From positions 1 to 64,000 of the forward strand of contig CAIRGJ010000012.1 of NCBI GenBank assembly GCA_903878085.1: a stretch of DNA of 64,000 bases, in the 5' to 3' direction. Shown here piece after piece: positions 46,398-54,834 of the stretch. The stretch comes from an uncultured Hyphomicrobiales bacterium. Lineage in GTDB: Bacteria; Pseudomonadota; Alphaproteobacteria; Rhizobiales; Xanthobacteraceae. Within the stretch, counting starts at the first letter, position 1. Each line of letters starts with the position of its first letter. The translations under genes were made by a program, and so were the position numbers. The notes beneath the pieces are model-generated. The model had not been told where the DNA came from and searched no databases. It saw only the letters and a list, made by a program, of their open reading frames with translations.

Positions 46398-47936
46398 TTG
46401 AATCGAGCTACCCTACGAGCGCTCTTGGCGTCTGCGGCAGTTGCTGCTGCGATTGCTCTTGCCGGCTGCGATGCCAGCGACATTCCGACCAATGGCCGCG
46501 CGCAGGCGCCGCTGTCGGAAAAGACGCTCGCCGATATCACGTCCAAAAACATGGACAAGGATTCTCCGATCCTGGTCCGGCTCTTCAAGGAAGAGTCGGA
46601 GATGGAGGTCTGGAAGAAGAACCGCGACGGCGAATACGCGTTGCTCAAGACTTATCCGATCTGCCGCTGGTCCGGCGACCTTGGCCCGAAGAAGAAGGAA
46701 GGCGACCGCCAGGCGCCCGAAGGCTTCTACACGATCACGCCGGGGCAGATGAATCCGGCCTCCAATTACTACCTCGCCTTCAACACCGGTTTTCCGAACG
46801 CCTATGACCGCTCGATGGGTTACACCGGATCAGAGCTGATGGTGCACGGCGATTGCTCGTCGCGCGGCTGCTACGCGATGACCGACGAACAGATCCAGGA
46901 AATCTACGCGCTCGGACGCGAGTCGTTCTTCGGCGGTCAGCGCGCATTCCAGCTGCAGGCCTTCCCGTTCCGCATGACCGCGTTGAACATGGCCAAGCAT
47001 CGCAACAATCCGAACTTCGCATTCTGGAAGATGATCAAGGATGGCTACGACCATTTCGAAGCCAGCCACCAGGAGCCGAAGGTCGCGGTCTGCGAGAAGC
47101 GCTACGTGTTCGATCCAGCGGCGCCGGCCAATGCGTCGAAGCCGCTGTCGTTCAACACCGCTGGCAAGTGCCCGGCCTATCAGATCGATCCGACGGTGGC
47201 CGACGCGGTGCTCGACCATCGCCGCCAGGAACAGACCAAAATGGCGGAGTACATCGCGCGCGACGTCGCCGTGGTGCCATCGCGTGCCGGCATCGACGGC
47301 GGCATGAACCCGGTGTTCGCCGCCAAGCTCGCCGCCCATAACGAATTCGACAATAACGGCCGCACCTATCAGCTCGCCGGCAACACCCTGGCACCCGGCG
47401 CCTTGCCGCGCACTCCGGTAGCGGCAATCACCGCCGCCGAGACGCGGTCCAATGCGCAGCCAGTTACCGAGAGCGAGCAGCCGGTGCTGGCGAGCGTGCG
47501 GATGCCACAACCCGCACCGCGGGCGAAGGAAGGCGAAGCGCCGCCGGAAGCACCGACCTCGATCGCCAGCCTCCTGGGCAATGTGTTCAACAACGCGAAA
47601 GCCGAACCGCAACCTGCAGCGCCGGCCGAGACCAGCGCGCCGGTGACGGTGCGTAGCAACAGGACCGAGGTCGCGGCGCGCGCCAAGCAGACCCCCGCGG
47701 TCCGTACGGCTTCGGTTCCGCCGAAGCCGCAAGATGCCGCACCCAAGGCGGTCGCCGAAGCCGCGCCGCCATTGCGCCTGAAGCAAGCCGACAAGAACGA
47801 AACGCCGCGCGCACCCGAGCGGGAAATGCGCACCGCGTACTCGGCGCCGCCGGCAAGCAGCAATGGTCTCCTGGCGGGCGCGCAACCGGTGGTTCCGGTC
47901 GGCTCGTTCGACAGCCGCTGGTCGGGCATGCGCTGA
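46398..47936 (+). CDS. YkuD-family L,D-transpeptidase lipoprotein
   Basis: A 512-residue protein with a lipoprotein signal (AIALAGC, cysteine near residue 24). The YkuD catalytic domain lies at about 45-220 with the active-site motif HGDCSSRGC: His150, Cys158. It would cross-link peptidoglycan or attach outer-membrane proteins to it. The C-terminal 200 residues are Ala/Pro-rich and probably unstructured, spanning the periplasm. TTG 46398 is chosen because GGGGGAG stands eight bases upstream and it starts the signal; ATG 46350 and ATG 46308 have no comparable site. Longer than typical members because of the tail. Confidence 0.85.
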   Translation: MNRATLRALLASAAVAAAIALAGCDASDIPTNGRAQAPLSEKTLADITSKNMDKDSPILVRLFKEESEMEVWKKNRDGEYALLKTYPICRWSGDLGPKKKEGDRQAPEGFYTITPGQMNPASNYYLAFNTGFPNAYDRSMGYTGSELMVHGDCSSRGCYAMTDEQIQEIYALGRESFFGGQRAFQLQAFPFRMTALNMAKHRNNPNFAFWKMIKDGYDHFEASHQEPKVAVCEKRYVFDPAAPANASKPLSFNTAGKCPAYQIDPTVADAVLDHRRQEQTKMAEYIARDVAVVPSRAGIDGGMNPVFAAKLAAHNEFDNNGRTYQLAGNTLAPGALPRTPVAAITAAETRSNAQPVTESEQPVLASVRMPQPAPRAKEGEAPPEAPTSIASLLGNVFNNAKAEPQPAAPAETSAPVTVRSNRTEVAARAKQTPAVRTASVPPKPQDAAPKAVAEAAPPLRLKQADKNETPRAPEREMRTAYSAPPASSNGLLAGAQPVVPVGSFDSRWSGMR

Positions 47937-47979
47937 CGCGCGCGCGAAACTTTTCACATTGCACGCATGACGCTGTTTT

Positions 47980-48012
47980 AAAATCCGATCCCCATTTTCC
48001 GGATCGTGTGCT
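47980..48012. repeat. Dispersed CCGATCCCCATTTTCCGGATCG element
   Basis: A diverged relative of the elements at 26216 and 29145, lying just before the GIY-YIG gene. Confidence 0.5.
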
Positions 48013-48024
48013 AGCGATTACGCT

Positions 48025-48315
48025 ATGGATTGCTTTGTCTACGTCCTCGGCACCCACGCCGGTAATCGCCCGCTGACTTATGTCGGCTGGTCCAACGACG
48101 TGATGGCGCGTCTGGCCAAGCACAACATTGGCAAAGGCGCGAAGACGACGCGCGGCCGTGCCTGGCAGTTGCTGCATTCGGAATGGTTTCCGACCAAGCA
48201 AGAGGCCATGAGCCGCGAGTGGCACCTCAAGCGCGACCGCAAGTTTCGCAAACAACTGGCGCTCAAGCTCAAAGCCACGCCCAAAAACGTGTCAAAGAAA
48301 AAACGCGCGGGTTAG
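48025..48315 (+). CDS. GIY-YIG domain protein (UPF0213-like nuclease)
   Basis: A 96-residue protein containing only a GIY-YIG fold: CFVYVLGTHAGNRPLTYVGWSNDVMARLAKHN holds the two tyrosine motifs (here FVYVL and TYVGW) and the arginine, and a glutamate follows in SREWHLKRD. Similar proteins are common single-domain nucleases of unclear biological role. The basic C-terminus (KKRAG) is typical. It converges on the amidohydrolase gene with a four-base overlap at the ends. Confidence 0.87.
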   Translation: MDCFVYVLGTHAGNRPLTYVGWSNDVMARLAKHNIGKGAKTTRGRAWQLLHSEWFPTKQEAMSREWHLKRDRKFRKQLALKLKATPKNVSKKKRAG

Positions 48316-49157
48316 ATTCCATAAATCCGCTGCGCCGAGAGGCCTAGCACCTTAGCGCGATCCTCCGCCGGTAGATTTGCGATGAGATCGGTGATGCCGC
48401 GCCAGACTTGCGTATAGGTGCCGCCGAGTTCGACCACCGGCCAGTTGCTGCCCGCCATCACCCGATCTGGCCCAAACAATTCAAGCACGTAGTCGGCGTA
48501 GCGGCGGATTTCCTCGGTCGACCATTTCCATTTCACGACCAGCGCCAGTCCTGCCGACAGCTTGACCGACATGTTCGGCAGCGCGGCGGCCCGCGCCATA
48601 TTGCCAGCCCACGGCTGCCAGGCTTTTTCCGGCACCGGCGGATTGCCGAGATGATTGAGCACGACCTTCAAGCCGGGGATGTCGCGCGTCACCATCAGCA
48701 CCGCTTCGAACTGTTGTTCGTTGACCGGGATCGCCTCGAACACCAGACCGGCTTTCGCCAGCAGGCCGAGCGATTCACGCACCGACGGTTGGACCAGCCA
48801 GTTCGGATCGGGCTCGTAGGCGATCAGCGGGCGGATACCGACCAGTTTGCCGCGCGGCTTCATGTCGTCAAGCGCACGCGCGCAAGCCGGCGGATCGGCG
48901 AGCGGCACCCAGCCGACCACACCGGCGACGAAATCGATGTCTTTTGACATCTGCAAAAACTCGTGGGTCTCGTCGACTTCGTTGAGCACCTGCACCAGGA
49001 TCGTCTTGTCGACGCCGGCGGCCTTCAACTGCGGGCGCAGATGGTCCGGCATGTAATCGTGGTCGAGACGCGTGCCGACCGGCGGCGGAAATTTGTGGGC
49101 ACGCTTGCCGAAGGTCCAGAAATGATGATGGCAGTCGATCACGGTCATGGGTTTCAT
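48312..49157 (-). CDS. Amidohydrolase family protein (PDC hydrolase/fuconolactonase-like)
   Basis: A 281-residue TIM-barrel metallohydrolase. The metal-binding motif is DCHHHFW at residues 8-14, with further histidine and aspartate ligands in VVLNHLGNP (about 165-175) and in MAGSNWPV near residue 240. It resembles 2-pyrone-4,6-dicarboxylate lactonase and L-fuconolactonase, so a lactone or ring hydrolysis is likely. It stands with a cupin and an enoyl-CoA hydratase on the same strand; a palindromic element separates it from them. The substrate is unknown. Confidence 0.88.
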   Translation of the reverse strand: MKPMTVIDCHHHFWTFGKRAHKFPPPVGTRLDHDYMPDHLRPQLKAAGVDKTILVQVLNEVDETHEFLQMSKDIDFVAGVVGWVPLADPPACARALDDMKPRGKLVGIRPLIAYEPDPNWLVQPSVRESLGLLAKAGLVFEAIPVNEQQFEAVLMVTRDIPGLKVVLNHLGNPPVPEKAWQPWAGNMARAAALPNMSVKLSAGLALVVKWKWSTEEIRRYADYVLELFGPDRVMAGSNWPVVELGGTYTQVWRGITDLIANLPAEDRAKVLGLSAQRIYGI

Positions 49158-49166
49158 CTCTCGTTA

Positions 49167-49253
49167 CGTCATGGCCGGGCTTGTCCCGGCCATCCACGTC
49201 TTGCTTTCAATGCAGCCAAGTCGTGGATGCCCGGCACAAGGCCGGGCATGACG
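49167..49253. repeat. CGTCATGG...CATGACG palindromic element R2
   Basis: An 87-base relative of the element at 22444. Ends are CGTCATGGCCGGGC and GCCGGGCATGACG, with inverted G/C-rich segments and an unrelated centre. Confidence 0.75.
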
Positions 49254-49261
49254 AGTTATTG

Positions 49262-49693
49262 TTACTTCATATGCGGCAGCCACACCGTCTCGGCGGCGTC
49301 GGTGTTCGGCACGCCGATATAGCAGAAGATCAACGACGCCTCTTCGGTCTCCGAGGCATTGGAGATGACGTGAATGGCGCCGGACGGCACGTAGACGAAG
49401 TCGCCGCCTTCCAGGATCACCTCGGTGCGGTCGCTGCCGTCGCTCTTGGCGTACCAGCACTTCACCTTGCCGTAGAGGATGTACCAGCAGACGTCGTTCT
49501 TGGCGTGATAATGCGTCGGATTCGGACCCGCGCCCGGCGCCAGGATGCTGCGGCCCATGGTGGCGTTGGCGACGTCGCCGACCGTCTTATCGCTGATGCC
49601 GAAGCCGATGCGCAGCGGCGGCTCGTAGCTGGTGTCGGTGCCGATGTTGCCCTGCCGGACCACGGTCAACATTTGCTTTTCGAACGGATGCAT
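49262..49693 (-). CDS. Single-domain cupin protein
   Basis: A 143-residue cupin. The two motifs are visible: the first with HYHAKNDVCWYILYG (ligand histidines at about 61-63) and the second with GGDFVYVPSGAIHVISN (ligand histidine near 108). It should bind a metal and may act as a dioxygenase, isomerase or sensor; the length suggests one domain only. AAGGAAA precedes the ATG. It starts 37 bases after the enoyl-CoA hydratase gene, so the two are probably in one operon. Confidence 0.88.
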   Translation of the reverse strand: MHPFEKQMLTVVRQGNIGTDTSYEPPLRIGFGISDKTVGDVANATMGRSILAPGAGPNPTHYHAKNDVCWYILYGKVKCWYAKSDGSDRTEVILEGGDFVYVPSGAIHVISNASETEEASLIFCYIGVPNTDAAETVWLPHMK

Positions 49694-49729
49694 CGACGTT
49701 TCCTTGTTAGATTTTCTTTGCGGTGAGGC

Positions 49730-50506
49730 TTAGCGGCCGCGCCATTCCGGCGCACGTTTTTCGACGAAGGCTTTGACGCCGGTGTGGAAATCCTCGCTGC
49801 CGTAGCAGGCGCGCACCAGGTCCTCGCCATCCGGGATGCCGGCCTGCATCAGGCGGCGGATCGCCTCCTTGGTGACGCGCATGGTGACCGGGGCATTGCC
49901 CTGCAGCCGTTCGCAGATTTCCGCGATGCGTGCGTCCAGCGCCTCAGGCGCGAGCACATCCATGACGAACCCGGCGGCCAGCGCGTCTTCGGCCGCCACG
50001 TTCTCCGCCATCAGCAACATGCGTTTGGCGCGCGAGACGCCCAGATGCGCGACGATGCGCGCGTAGTTGGCGACCGACAGACAATTGCCCAATGTGCGCG
50101 CGATCGGCACGCCGAACTTGGCGCCTGCGGTGGCGATGCGCAGATCGCAGCAGGCGGCAATCGCCAGCCCGCCGCCAATGGCCCAGCCTTCGACCACGCA
50201 GAGCGTCGGCATCGGCAACGCCTCCAGCGCGCCAAGATAGGCCTCCATCTTCGCCTCATAGGCGACGCCCTGCTCAGGCGTGGTAAATTCCAAGAATTGG
50301 GCGATGTCGGTGCCGGCGATGAAGGCTTTGCCGCCGACGCCGCGCAGCACGGTGACGCGAACGCTGGCGTCGGCGCTGAGCTCGGCGCAGGCCGCCGCCA
50401 GGCCTTCGTACATAGCCCAAGTCATCGCGTTGCGCGCCTGCGGCCGGTCGAACCAAATCGTCGCCACCGCGCCATCGCGCACCAACCGCACTTCACCGTC
50501 GTTCAT
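49730..50506 (-). CDS. Enoyl-CoA hydratase/isomerase family protein
   Basis: A 258-residue crotonase-fold enzyme. The first oxyanion-hole region AFIAGTDIAQFL and the second (WAIGGGLAIAACCDLRIA) are intact. In place of the usual catalytic glutamate motif there is GRTLGNCLSVANYAR (LGVP replaced by IARTLGNCL), so this is not a standard hydratase and could act on another CoA ester. ATG 50506 fits the family start; the longer frame to 50593 has no support. It is the first gene of the cupin group. Confidence 0.88.
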   Translation of the reverse strand: MNDGEVRLVRDGAVATIWFDRPQARNAMTWAMYEGLAAACAELSADASVRVTVLRGVGGKAFIAGTDIAQFLEFTTPEQGVAYEAKMEAYLGALEALPMPTLCVVEGWAIGGGLAIAACCDLRIATAGAKFGVPIARTLGNCLSVANYARIVAHLGVSRAKRMLLMAENVAAEDALAAGFVMDVLAPEALDARIAEICERLQGNAPVTMRVTKEAIRRLMQAGIPDGEDLVRACYGSEDFHTGVKAFVEKRAPEWRGR

Positions 50507-50651
50507 TGGCTTTGACCCCGTATCTCGCGCGGCATCATAGGGGGATCGCCGTCTGCCGCAACGGACAAAAAACGCCGGCGCTACGGCCGGCATGTTTCAC
50601 GATGTCAGAACGGATTGTGCGCCGGTGCGAACGCTACCGTTGCGTCAGGAC

Positions 50652-53474
50652 TTAGCCGTAACACAACAGCTTGGTCTCGTTGCGCGCCGTCAGGCGGCCC
50701 ACCAAACCGTCATAGTCGCCAATCGGAAACGGCCGGCCAACCAGGAAGCCCTGGATCGCATCGCAGCCTTCCTGAACGAGGAACGCGCGCTGCGATTTGG
50801 TTTCGACGCCTTCCGCAAGCACCGGAATCTTGAGGCTTTGACCCAGCCCGATCACCGCGCGGACGATCGCCATCGCGTGATGGTTCCAGTCCAGATCGGA
50901 AATAAAGGCGCGATCGATCTTGATCTTGTCGAAGGCGAAGGAGTGCAAATACGACAACGACGAATATCCCTTGCCGAAGTCGTCCAATGCAATCTGCACG
51001 CCGATCGCCTTGAGCCGGCACAAGATCGATACCGCGCGCGAGAAGTCGTTGATCAGGACGCCTTCGGTGATTTCGAGTTCAAGCCGCGACGGCGCAAGCC
51101 CGGTTTCGATCAGGATCGTATGAACCAGGTTGGGCAGGTCGCCATGATGGAACTGAACGGGAGAGACATTGACCGCGACTTTGAGTGGCTGCGGCCAGGA
51201 CGCGGCCTCGCGGCAGGCTTCGCGCAGCGCCCATTCGCCCAGCGGTACGATAAGTCCGTATTCTTCAGCGATCGGAATGAACGTGCCAGGGGAAACCATG
51301 CCGCGTTTCGGACAATTCCATCGCGCCAGCGCTTCAAAGCCAATCGCTTCGCCGGTGCTCCTGAACTGGGGCTGGTAATGCAAAGCAAGTTCGCCACTTC
51401 CAAGCGCCAGCCGCAGGTCCTGCTGCAAGTCATGCCGCTCTTGCTGCTGAACACCCATTTCCGGCTGGAAAAACAGCGCTGAAGGACGCTGCTCCGCTTT
51501 CGCCCGGTAGAGCGCGGCATCGGCGTTGACCATCAGTGTTTTGGCGTCCGTGCCGTCGGCCGGATAGACCGCGCCGCCAATGCTGAGCCCTATCTGGATG
51601 CGTTTCCCCTCGATCACGAAGTCGTCGACAAAGGCGGCGAGCAGGCGATCGGCGGCCGTTGTTGCCGCCGCCGGTTGCGCGCCACCCGCTATGATCAAAA
51701 TGAACTCGTCGCCGCCAATGCGCGCGATGAAGGCGCCGCCCGCGGCCGCCTGCAAACGGCGGGCCGCCCCCTGCAGCAGGGCGTCGCCGGTGGCATGTCC
51801 GTAAACGTCGTTGGTCTCTTTAAAGCGGTTGAGATCGATACTCAGGATTGTGAAACCCTCGCCAAGCGACGCCGCCTTCTCCAGCGTAGCCGCGAAAAAC
51901 GCATTGAAGGCCGCCCGGTTCGGCAGATCCGTCAGCGTGTCGTAATGCGCCATATGGGCAATGAGCTGCTCGGAGCGCCGCCGCTCGGTAATATCGTCAA
52001 GCACGGTCAGCAGGTATTGCGCCATGCCGTTACCGTCGCGGATGACAACCTTTCGCATGTTGACGAGGCGAGTGCCATTCCCGACCGTGATGAAAGGAAA
52101 TTCGCGCGCGATTAATTCCTCATCGGACTCCAGAGCATCTTCATCGGAAGCCGCGATGAGGTCGGCGGATTCCTCTGGATAGAGATATTTTGCCGACTTG
52201 CCGATCAATTGGGCGCGGGAAAGACCCGAGAGATCTTCATACGCTTTATTGACCAGCGTCAGTTTCAGGTCGGCTGCAAACTGCGGCGACTCCGACGCTG
52301 CCTTCACCACAATCGGGTTGGGAATGTGCTCGATGACGGCGTCGAGAAACATATTGGCGTGCGCCTCCATCTGCTGCGATTCATAGAGTTTCCGGTTCAA
52401 GTCATCGATCGCAGCGTGCTGGCGTTCAAGCGATTCGGCGGCAGCATTCAACTCAGCCATCAACCCGCCTAGTTCACCGGCGGAATATGGCGAAGGAATG
52501 CGTATGCCCAGATCGCCGGCCCCAAGCCTTTTTGCCATCGCCGCGATGCGGCCGACCTGACGGCGAACGCCGAGTTCCGCCAGCGTCCAGACGCCAGCGA
52601 AGAGCAAAAATGAAACCAGCAAAACAATGGCAAGATCTTCGTAGAGCCGTTTGTCGGCGGCCGCGACCAGCCTAGCCTTAGATACGCCAACCATGACGTA
52701 GAGCCCGGCATCGCGAATGCCGGGCGTGCTGACGGCGGCCCAGAACTGTTTGCTGCCGTCGATCCCGGCGACTTCACGGACGTCCTCGGTGGCTTCACCG
52801 GCGAATCTGAACAGTGCCGTATTTGCGATCGAGGTTCCGGTCTTCTTGGCCCAGTCCGGGGTTGTTGGCGAAGCGAGAACCGTGCCGTCCTTGTCGAGCA
52901 GCAGAATATTCAGCGCGGTCGAAAGCCGCTGGTTATGAAAGTCCGCAAACTTTTGCAGGTTGAACGAAGCGAGCAGCACATATTTCAGTTTTCCGGACGC
53001 CGCGCGCGCCGGGTACGCAATCTGCAAAACCGATATGCCCGTCAACCGGCCGAAAGCGAGCTGCATCGTCACCGCATCTTTCGACACTAATGCCTTCTGG
53101 AAATAGACCCGGTCCTTGAGATCGAGTTCGCGGTTGGTCTGCAGCGAATCGCAGAACAAATTTCCATCGGGGGTGATCGTCAGTATCCCGGTATACTGGG
53201 GATATTGTTCCCGCACCGCGGACAAGAATGCGGAGCACTGCGCCCTGTCCGAGCTGTCGAGATCGACGGCGCGCCCCAAGCCATAATGCAGCTGAGCGGT
53301 ACCCTGGATTTTTTCGTCCAGATCATTGGCGATGCTGTTGGCCTGCATCGACATTGCAGCCAGTGCCGATTCAATTTCGGCCGCGCGGTTCTGGAAAAAA
53401 CAAATCCCCAGCAGGATTGCCGGCACCAATGTCGCCAGCGCAACGAGCAGCAGCAAGCGCGTGCGCAAGCTCAT
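50652..53474 (-). CDS. Membrane-bound GGDEF-EAL protein with dCache, HAMP and PAS
   Basis: A 940-residue c-di-GMP protein: a membrane segment (about 6-25), a periplasmic dCache-like sensor (about 30-285), a second segment (about 290-310), HAMP (about 315-365), one PAS-type module (about 405-535), GGDEF (587-591, RIGGDEF intact) and EAL (714-716, FEALARW intact). The EAL loop-6 motif reads DDFGKGYSS, with lysine at about residue 835 where threonine or alanine is usual. The C-terminal half is a paralogue of the protein at 10978-14889. ATG 53474 starts the membrane segment. Confidence 0.92.
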   Translation of the reverse strand: MSLRTRLLLLVALATLVPAILLGICFFQNRAAEIESALAAMSMQANSIANDLDEKIQGTAQLHYGLGRAVDLDSSDRAQCSAFLSAVREQYPQYTGILTITPDGNLFCDSLQTNRELDLKDRVYFQKALVSKDAVTMQLAFGRLTGISVLQIAYPARAASGKLKYVLLASFNLQKFADFHNQRLSTALNILLLDKDGTVLASPTTPDWAKKTGTSIANTALFRFAGEATEDVREVAGIDGSKQFWAAVSTPGIRDAGLYVMVGVSKARLVAAADKRLYEDLAIVLLVSFLLFAGVWTLAELGVRRQVGRIAAMAKRLGAGDLGIRIPSPYSAGELGGLMAELNAAAESLERQHAAIDDLNRKLYESQQMEAHANMFLDAVIEHIPNPIVVKAASESPQFAADLKLTLVNKAYEDLSGLSRAQLIGKSAKYLYPEESADLIAASDEDALESDEELIAREFPFITVGNGTRLVNMRKVVIRDGNGMAQYLLTVLDDITERRRSEQLIAHMAHYDTLTDLPNRAAFNAFFAATLEKAASLGEGFTILSIDLNRFKETNDVYGHATGDALLQGAARRLQAAAGGAFIARIGGDEFILIIAGGAQPAAATTAADRLLAAFVDDFVIEGKRIQIGLSIGGAVYPADGTDAKTLMVNADAALYRAKAEQRPSALFFQPEMGVQQQERHDLQQDLRLALGSGELALHYQPQFRSTGEAIGFEALARWNCPKRGMVSPGTFIPIAEEYGLIVPLGEWALREACREAASWPQPLKVAVNVSPVQFHHGDLPNLVHTILIETGLAPSRLELEITEGVLINDFSRAVSILCRLKAIGVQIALDDFGKGYSSLSYLHSFAFDKIKIDRAFISDLDWNHHAMAIVRAVIGLGQSLKIPVLAEGVETKSQRAFLVQEGCDAIQGFLVGRPFPIGDYDGLVGRLTARNETKLLCYG

Positions 53475-53651
53475 AGGCCCAACACCCCGTCTGTGCCGCC
53501 GGCATCCTCGATGCCATGCGCGGCATCGTCTCCCCAATACCAAAACACACTCAATCGTCTGTGGATTAAGGCGGCCTGTAGGAACTTGGTTAAATTCGAG
53601 CCAGAAGTTCGGTAATTAGATACGCTGCGGCGAGATCGCCGCGGCAAAACG

Positions 53652-53860
53652 CTACCGCCGCGTCAGTTCGTAGCGGCCTTCGGCTGCATTGTTGGCGACG
53701 TCGCAGCCGCCATTCCCCGGCCAGCGCGTGAAGCGGCTCGCGCGCGGACGCATCGGGCGCGCCCGGCGGAAACACGTCCGCGAACAGTCTGTAGGTGAGA
53801 TCGAAGATATGCCCACGCGGCATGTCGAGCAGATAACTTTTCAGGACGGCGCGGGTCAGC
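53652..53860 (-). pseudogene. Frameshifted copy of the 69-residue gene at 55880-56089
   Basis: About 94% identical to 55885-56087 over 204 bases, with one inserted base near 53707. The ATG of the intact gene is replaced by GCG here. The MPRGHIFDLTYRLFADVFPP block is preserved, but after LHALAG the frame changes and the end is lost. This is a decayed duplicate. Confidence 0.75.
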
Positions 53861-54018
53861 GCGGCTGCGGACCCCGTACAATTGCAGCCATGCGTTTATT
53901 GGCAGCTGATGCGACGAAATGAAGGACCTGGTGTCCTTGCCGGCTCATCGCGGAGGTCGTTCAATGCGTCGTATAGTCGTCGCATTCATCCCATTTTGCG
54001 ACGTGGCTTCTCTAATGA
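53861..54018. other. Possible small RNA or very short ORF before an orphan terminator
   Basis: GGAGG stands before an 18-codon frame (ATG 53964, MRRIVVAFIPFCDVASLM) that stops at the terminator that follows. There is no plus-strand gene upstream for that terminator to serve. The transcript could be a small RNA or encode a tiny peptide; neither is proven. Confidence 0.3.
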
Positions 54019-54045
54019 CCGCGCCTTAACCGGCGCGGTTTTTTT
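54019..54045 (+). terminator. Rho-independent terminator (orphan, plus strand)
   Basis: CCGCGCC (54019-54025) pairs with GGCGCGG (54032-54038) around TTAACC, followed by seven Ts. It is strong in the plus direction only, although the neighbouring genes in that direction are absent. Confidence 0.85.
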
Positions 54046-54203
54046 CATAAGCCCTGCGCACTTGGCATCTCCCGATTAGGAAATGACCGTTTTGGTCTTT
54101 CCCGTTGCTTTCGTGATGTTTGCGCCAAGTTCGTTGCTCTGTCGAAAACAGTCATTCGTCGACGCATTGAACGCGTCTGCCTTGGACCGCGAAGCGTCAC
54201 TCG

Positions 54204-54650
54204 CTATTTGGGGACGGCTCTCTGAGCTTCTTGCGTTGTCTTTCCGAGAGCGCGCATCACATCTCCACGAGAAATCATGCCCAACAGTTCGCCACCAGCA
54301 CTCAAAACCGGAAAACTACGGATCCTGAGGTTGACCATTAACTGCAAAACCCTGGTCAACGGCGTTGTTGGTTCAACCTGGACAACGGCCTCCGTCATCA
54401 CTTCACTCACCGGGCGCTTCATCCACTCGTCGTAACGGGGAACCATCTGATCGGTCGTGAAGGCGAAAGCGCGGAGAAAATCAAATTTGGTTACAATACC
54501 AAGCAGCTTTCCTTCTTCAACCACTGGGAAAGAATTGAAATCGTGCTGTGTAAATAATGATTCCGCCTCACTCATTGTGCAATGACGCGTCATGCTCATC
54601 ACGCCCGATGTCATATACCGATCGGCTGTGCATTCGAGAAAGCGGTACAT
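54204..54650 (-). CDS. Two-CBS-domain protein
   Basis: A 148-residue protein consisting of two CBS domains: about 10-65 (VMTSGVMSM-type start, TQHDFNSFPVVEEGKLLGIVTKFDFL) and about 78-135 (PVSEVMTEAVVQVEPTTPLTRVLQLM, RIRSFPVLSAGGELLGMISRGDVM). The pair would bind an adenine nucleotide. Such stand-alone CBS proteins accompany UspA genes in anaerobic/stress regulons. It diverges from the UspA gene, and a FixK/FNR-type box lies between. Confidence 0.9.
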   Translation of the reverse strand: MYRFLECTADRYMTSGVMSMTRHCTMSEAESLFTQHDFNSFPVVEEGKLLGIVTKFDFLRAFAFTTDQMVPRYDEWMKRPVSEVMTEAVVQVEPTTPLTRVLQLMVNLRIRSFPVLSAGGELLGMISRGDVMRALGKTTQEAQRAVPK

Positions 54651-54758
54651 TTTTGTCTATCCTTGGCCTGGCCCACACTGCGCGCTAGCCTGCAGCATTA
54701 CGGCGATGCCATATGGAGTTTTCGGCCAGCTAACTATAGCGTGGCGAATGACACGTTA

Positions 54759-54772
54759 TTGACCTTGGTCAA
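54759..54772. promoter_or_regulatory. FixK/FNR-type box between CBS and UspA genes
   Basis: TTGACCTTGGTCAA is a perfect inverted repeat (TTGACC/GGTCAA, 12 bases paired with a TT centre) and fits TTGA-N6-TCAA exactly. Its centre lies 69 bases before the UspA ATG; an activator bound at -41.5 would place the transcript start near 54807, a sensible leader. Confidence 0.7.
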
Positions 54773-54834
54773 TTCCACCTCACAATTATTCCACTAGATT
54801 GTTCGAAAGTGTCGGCGAGCCAGAGGGACCGGTC

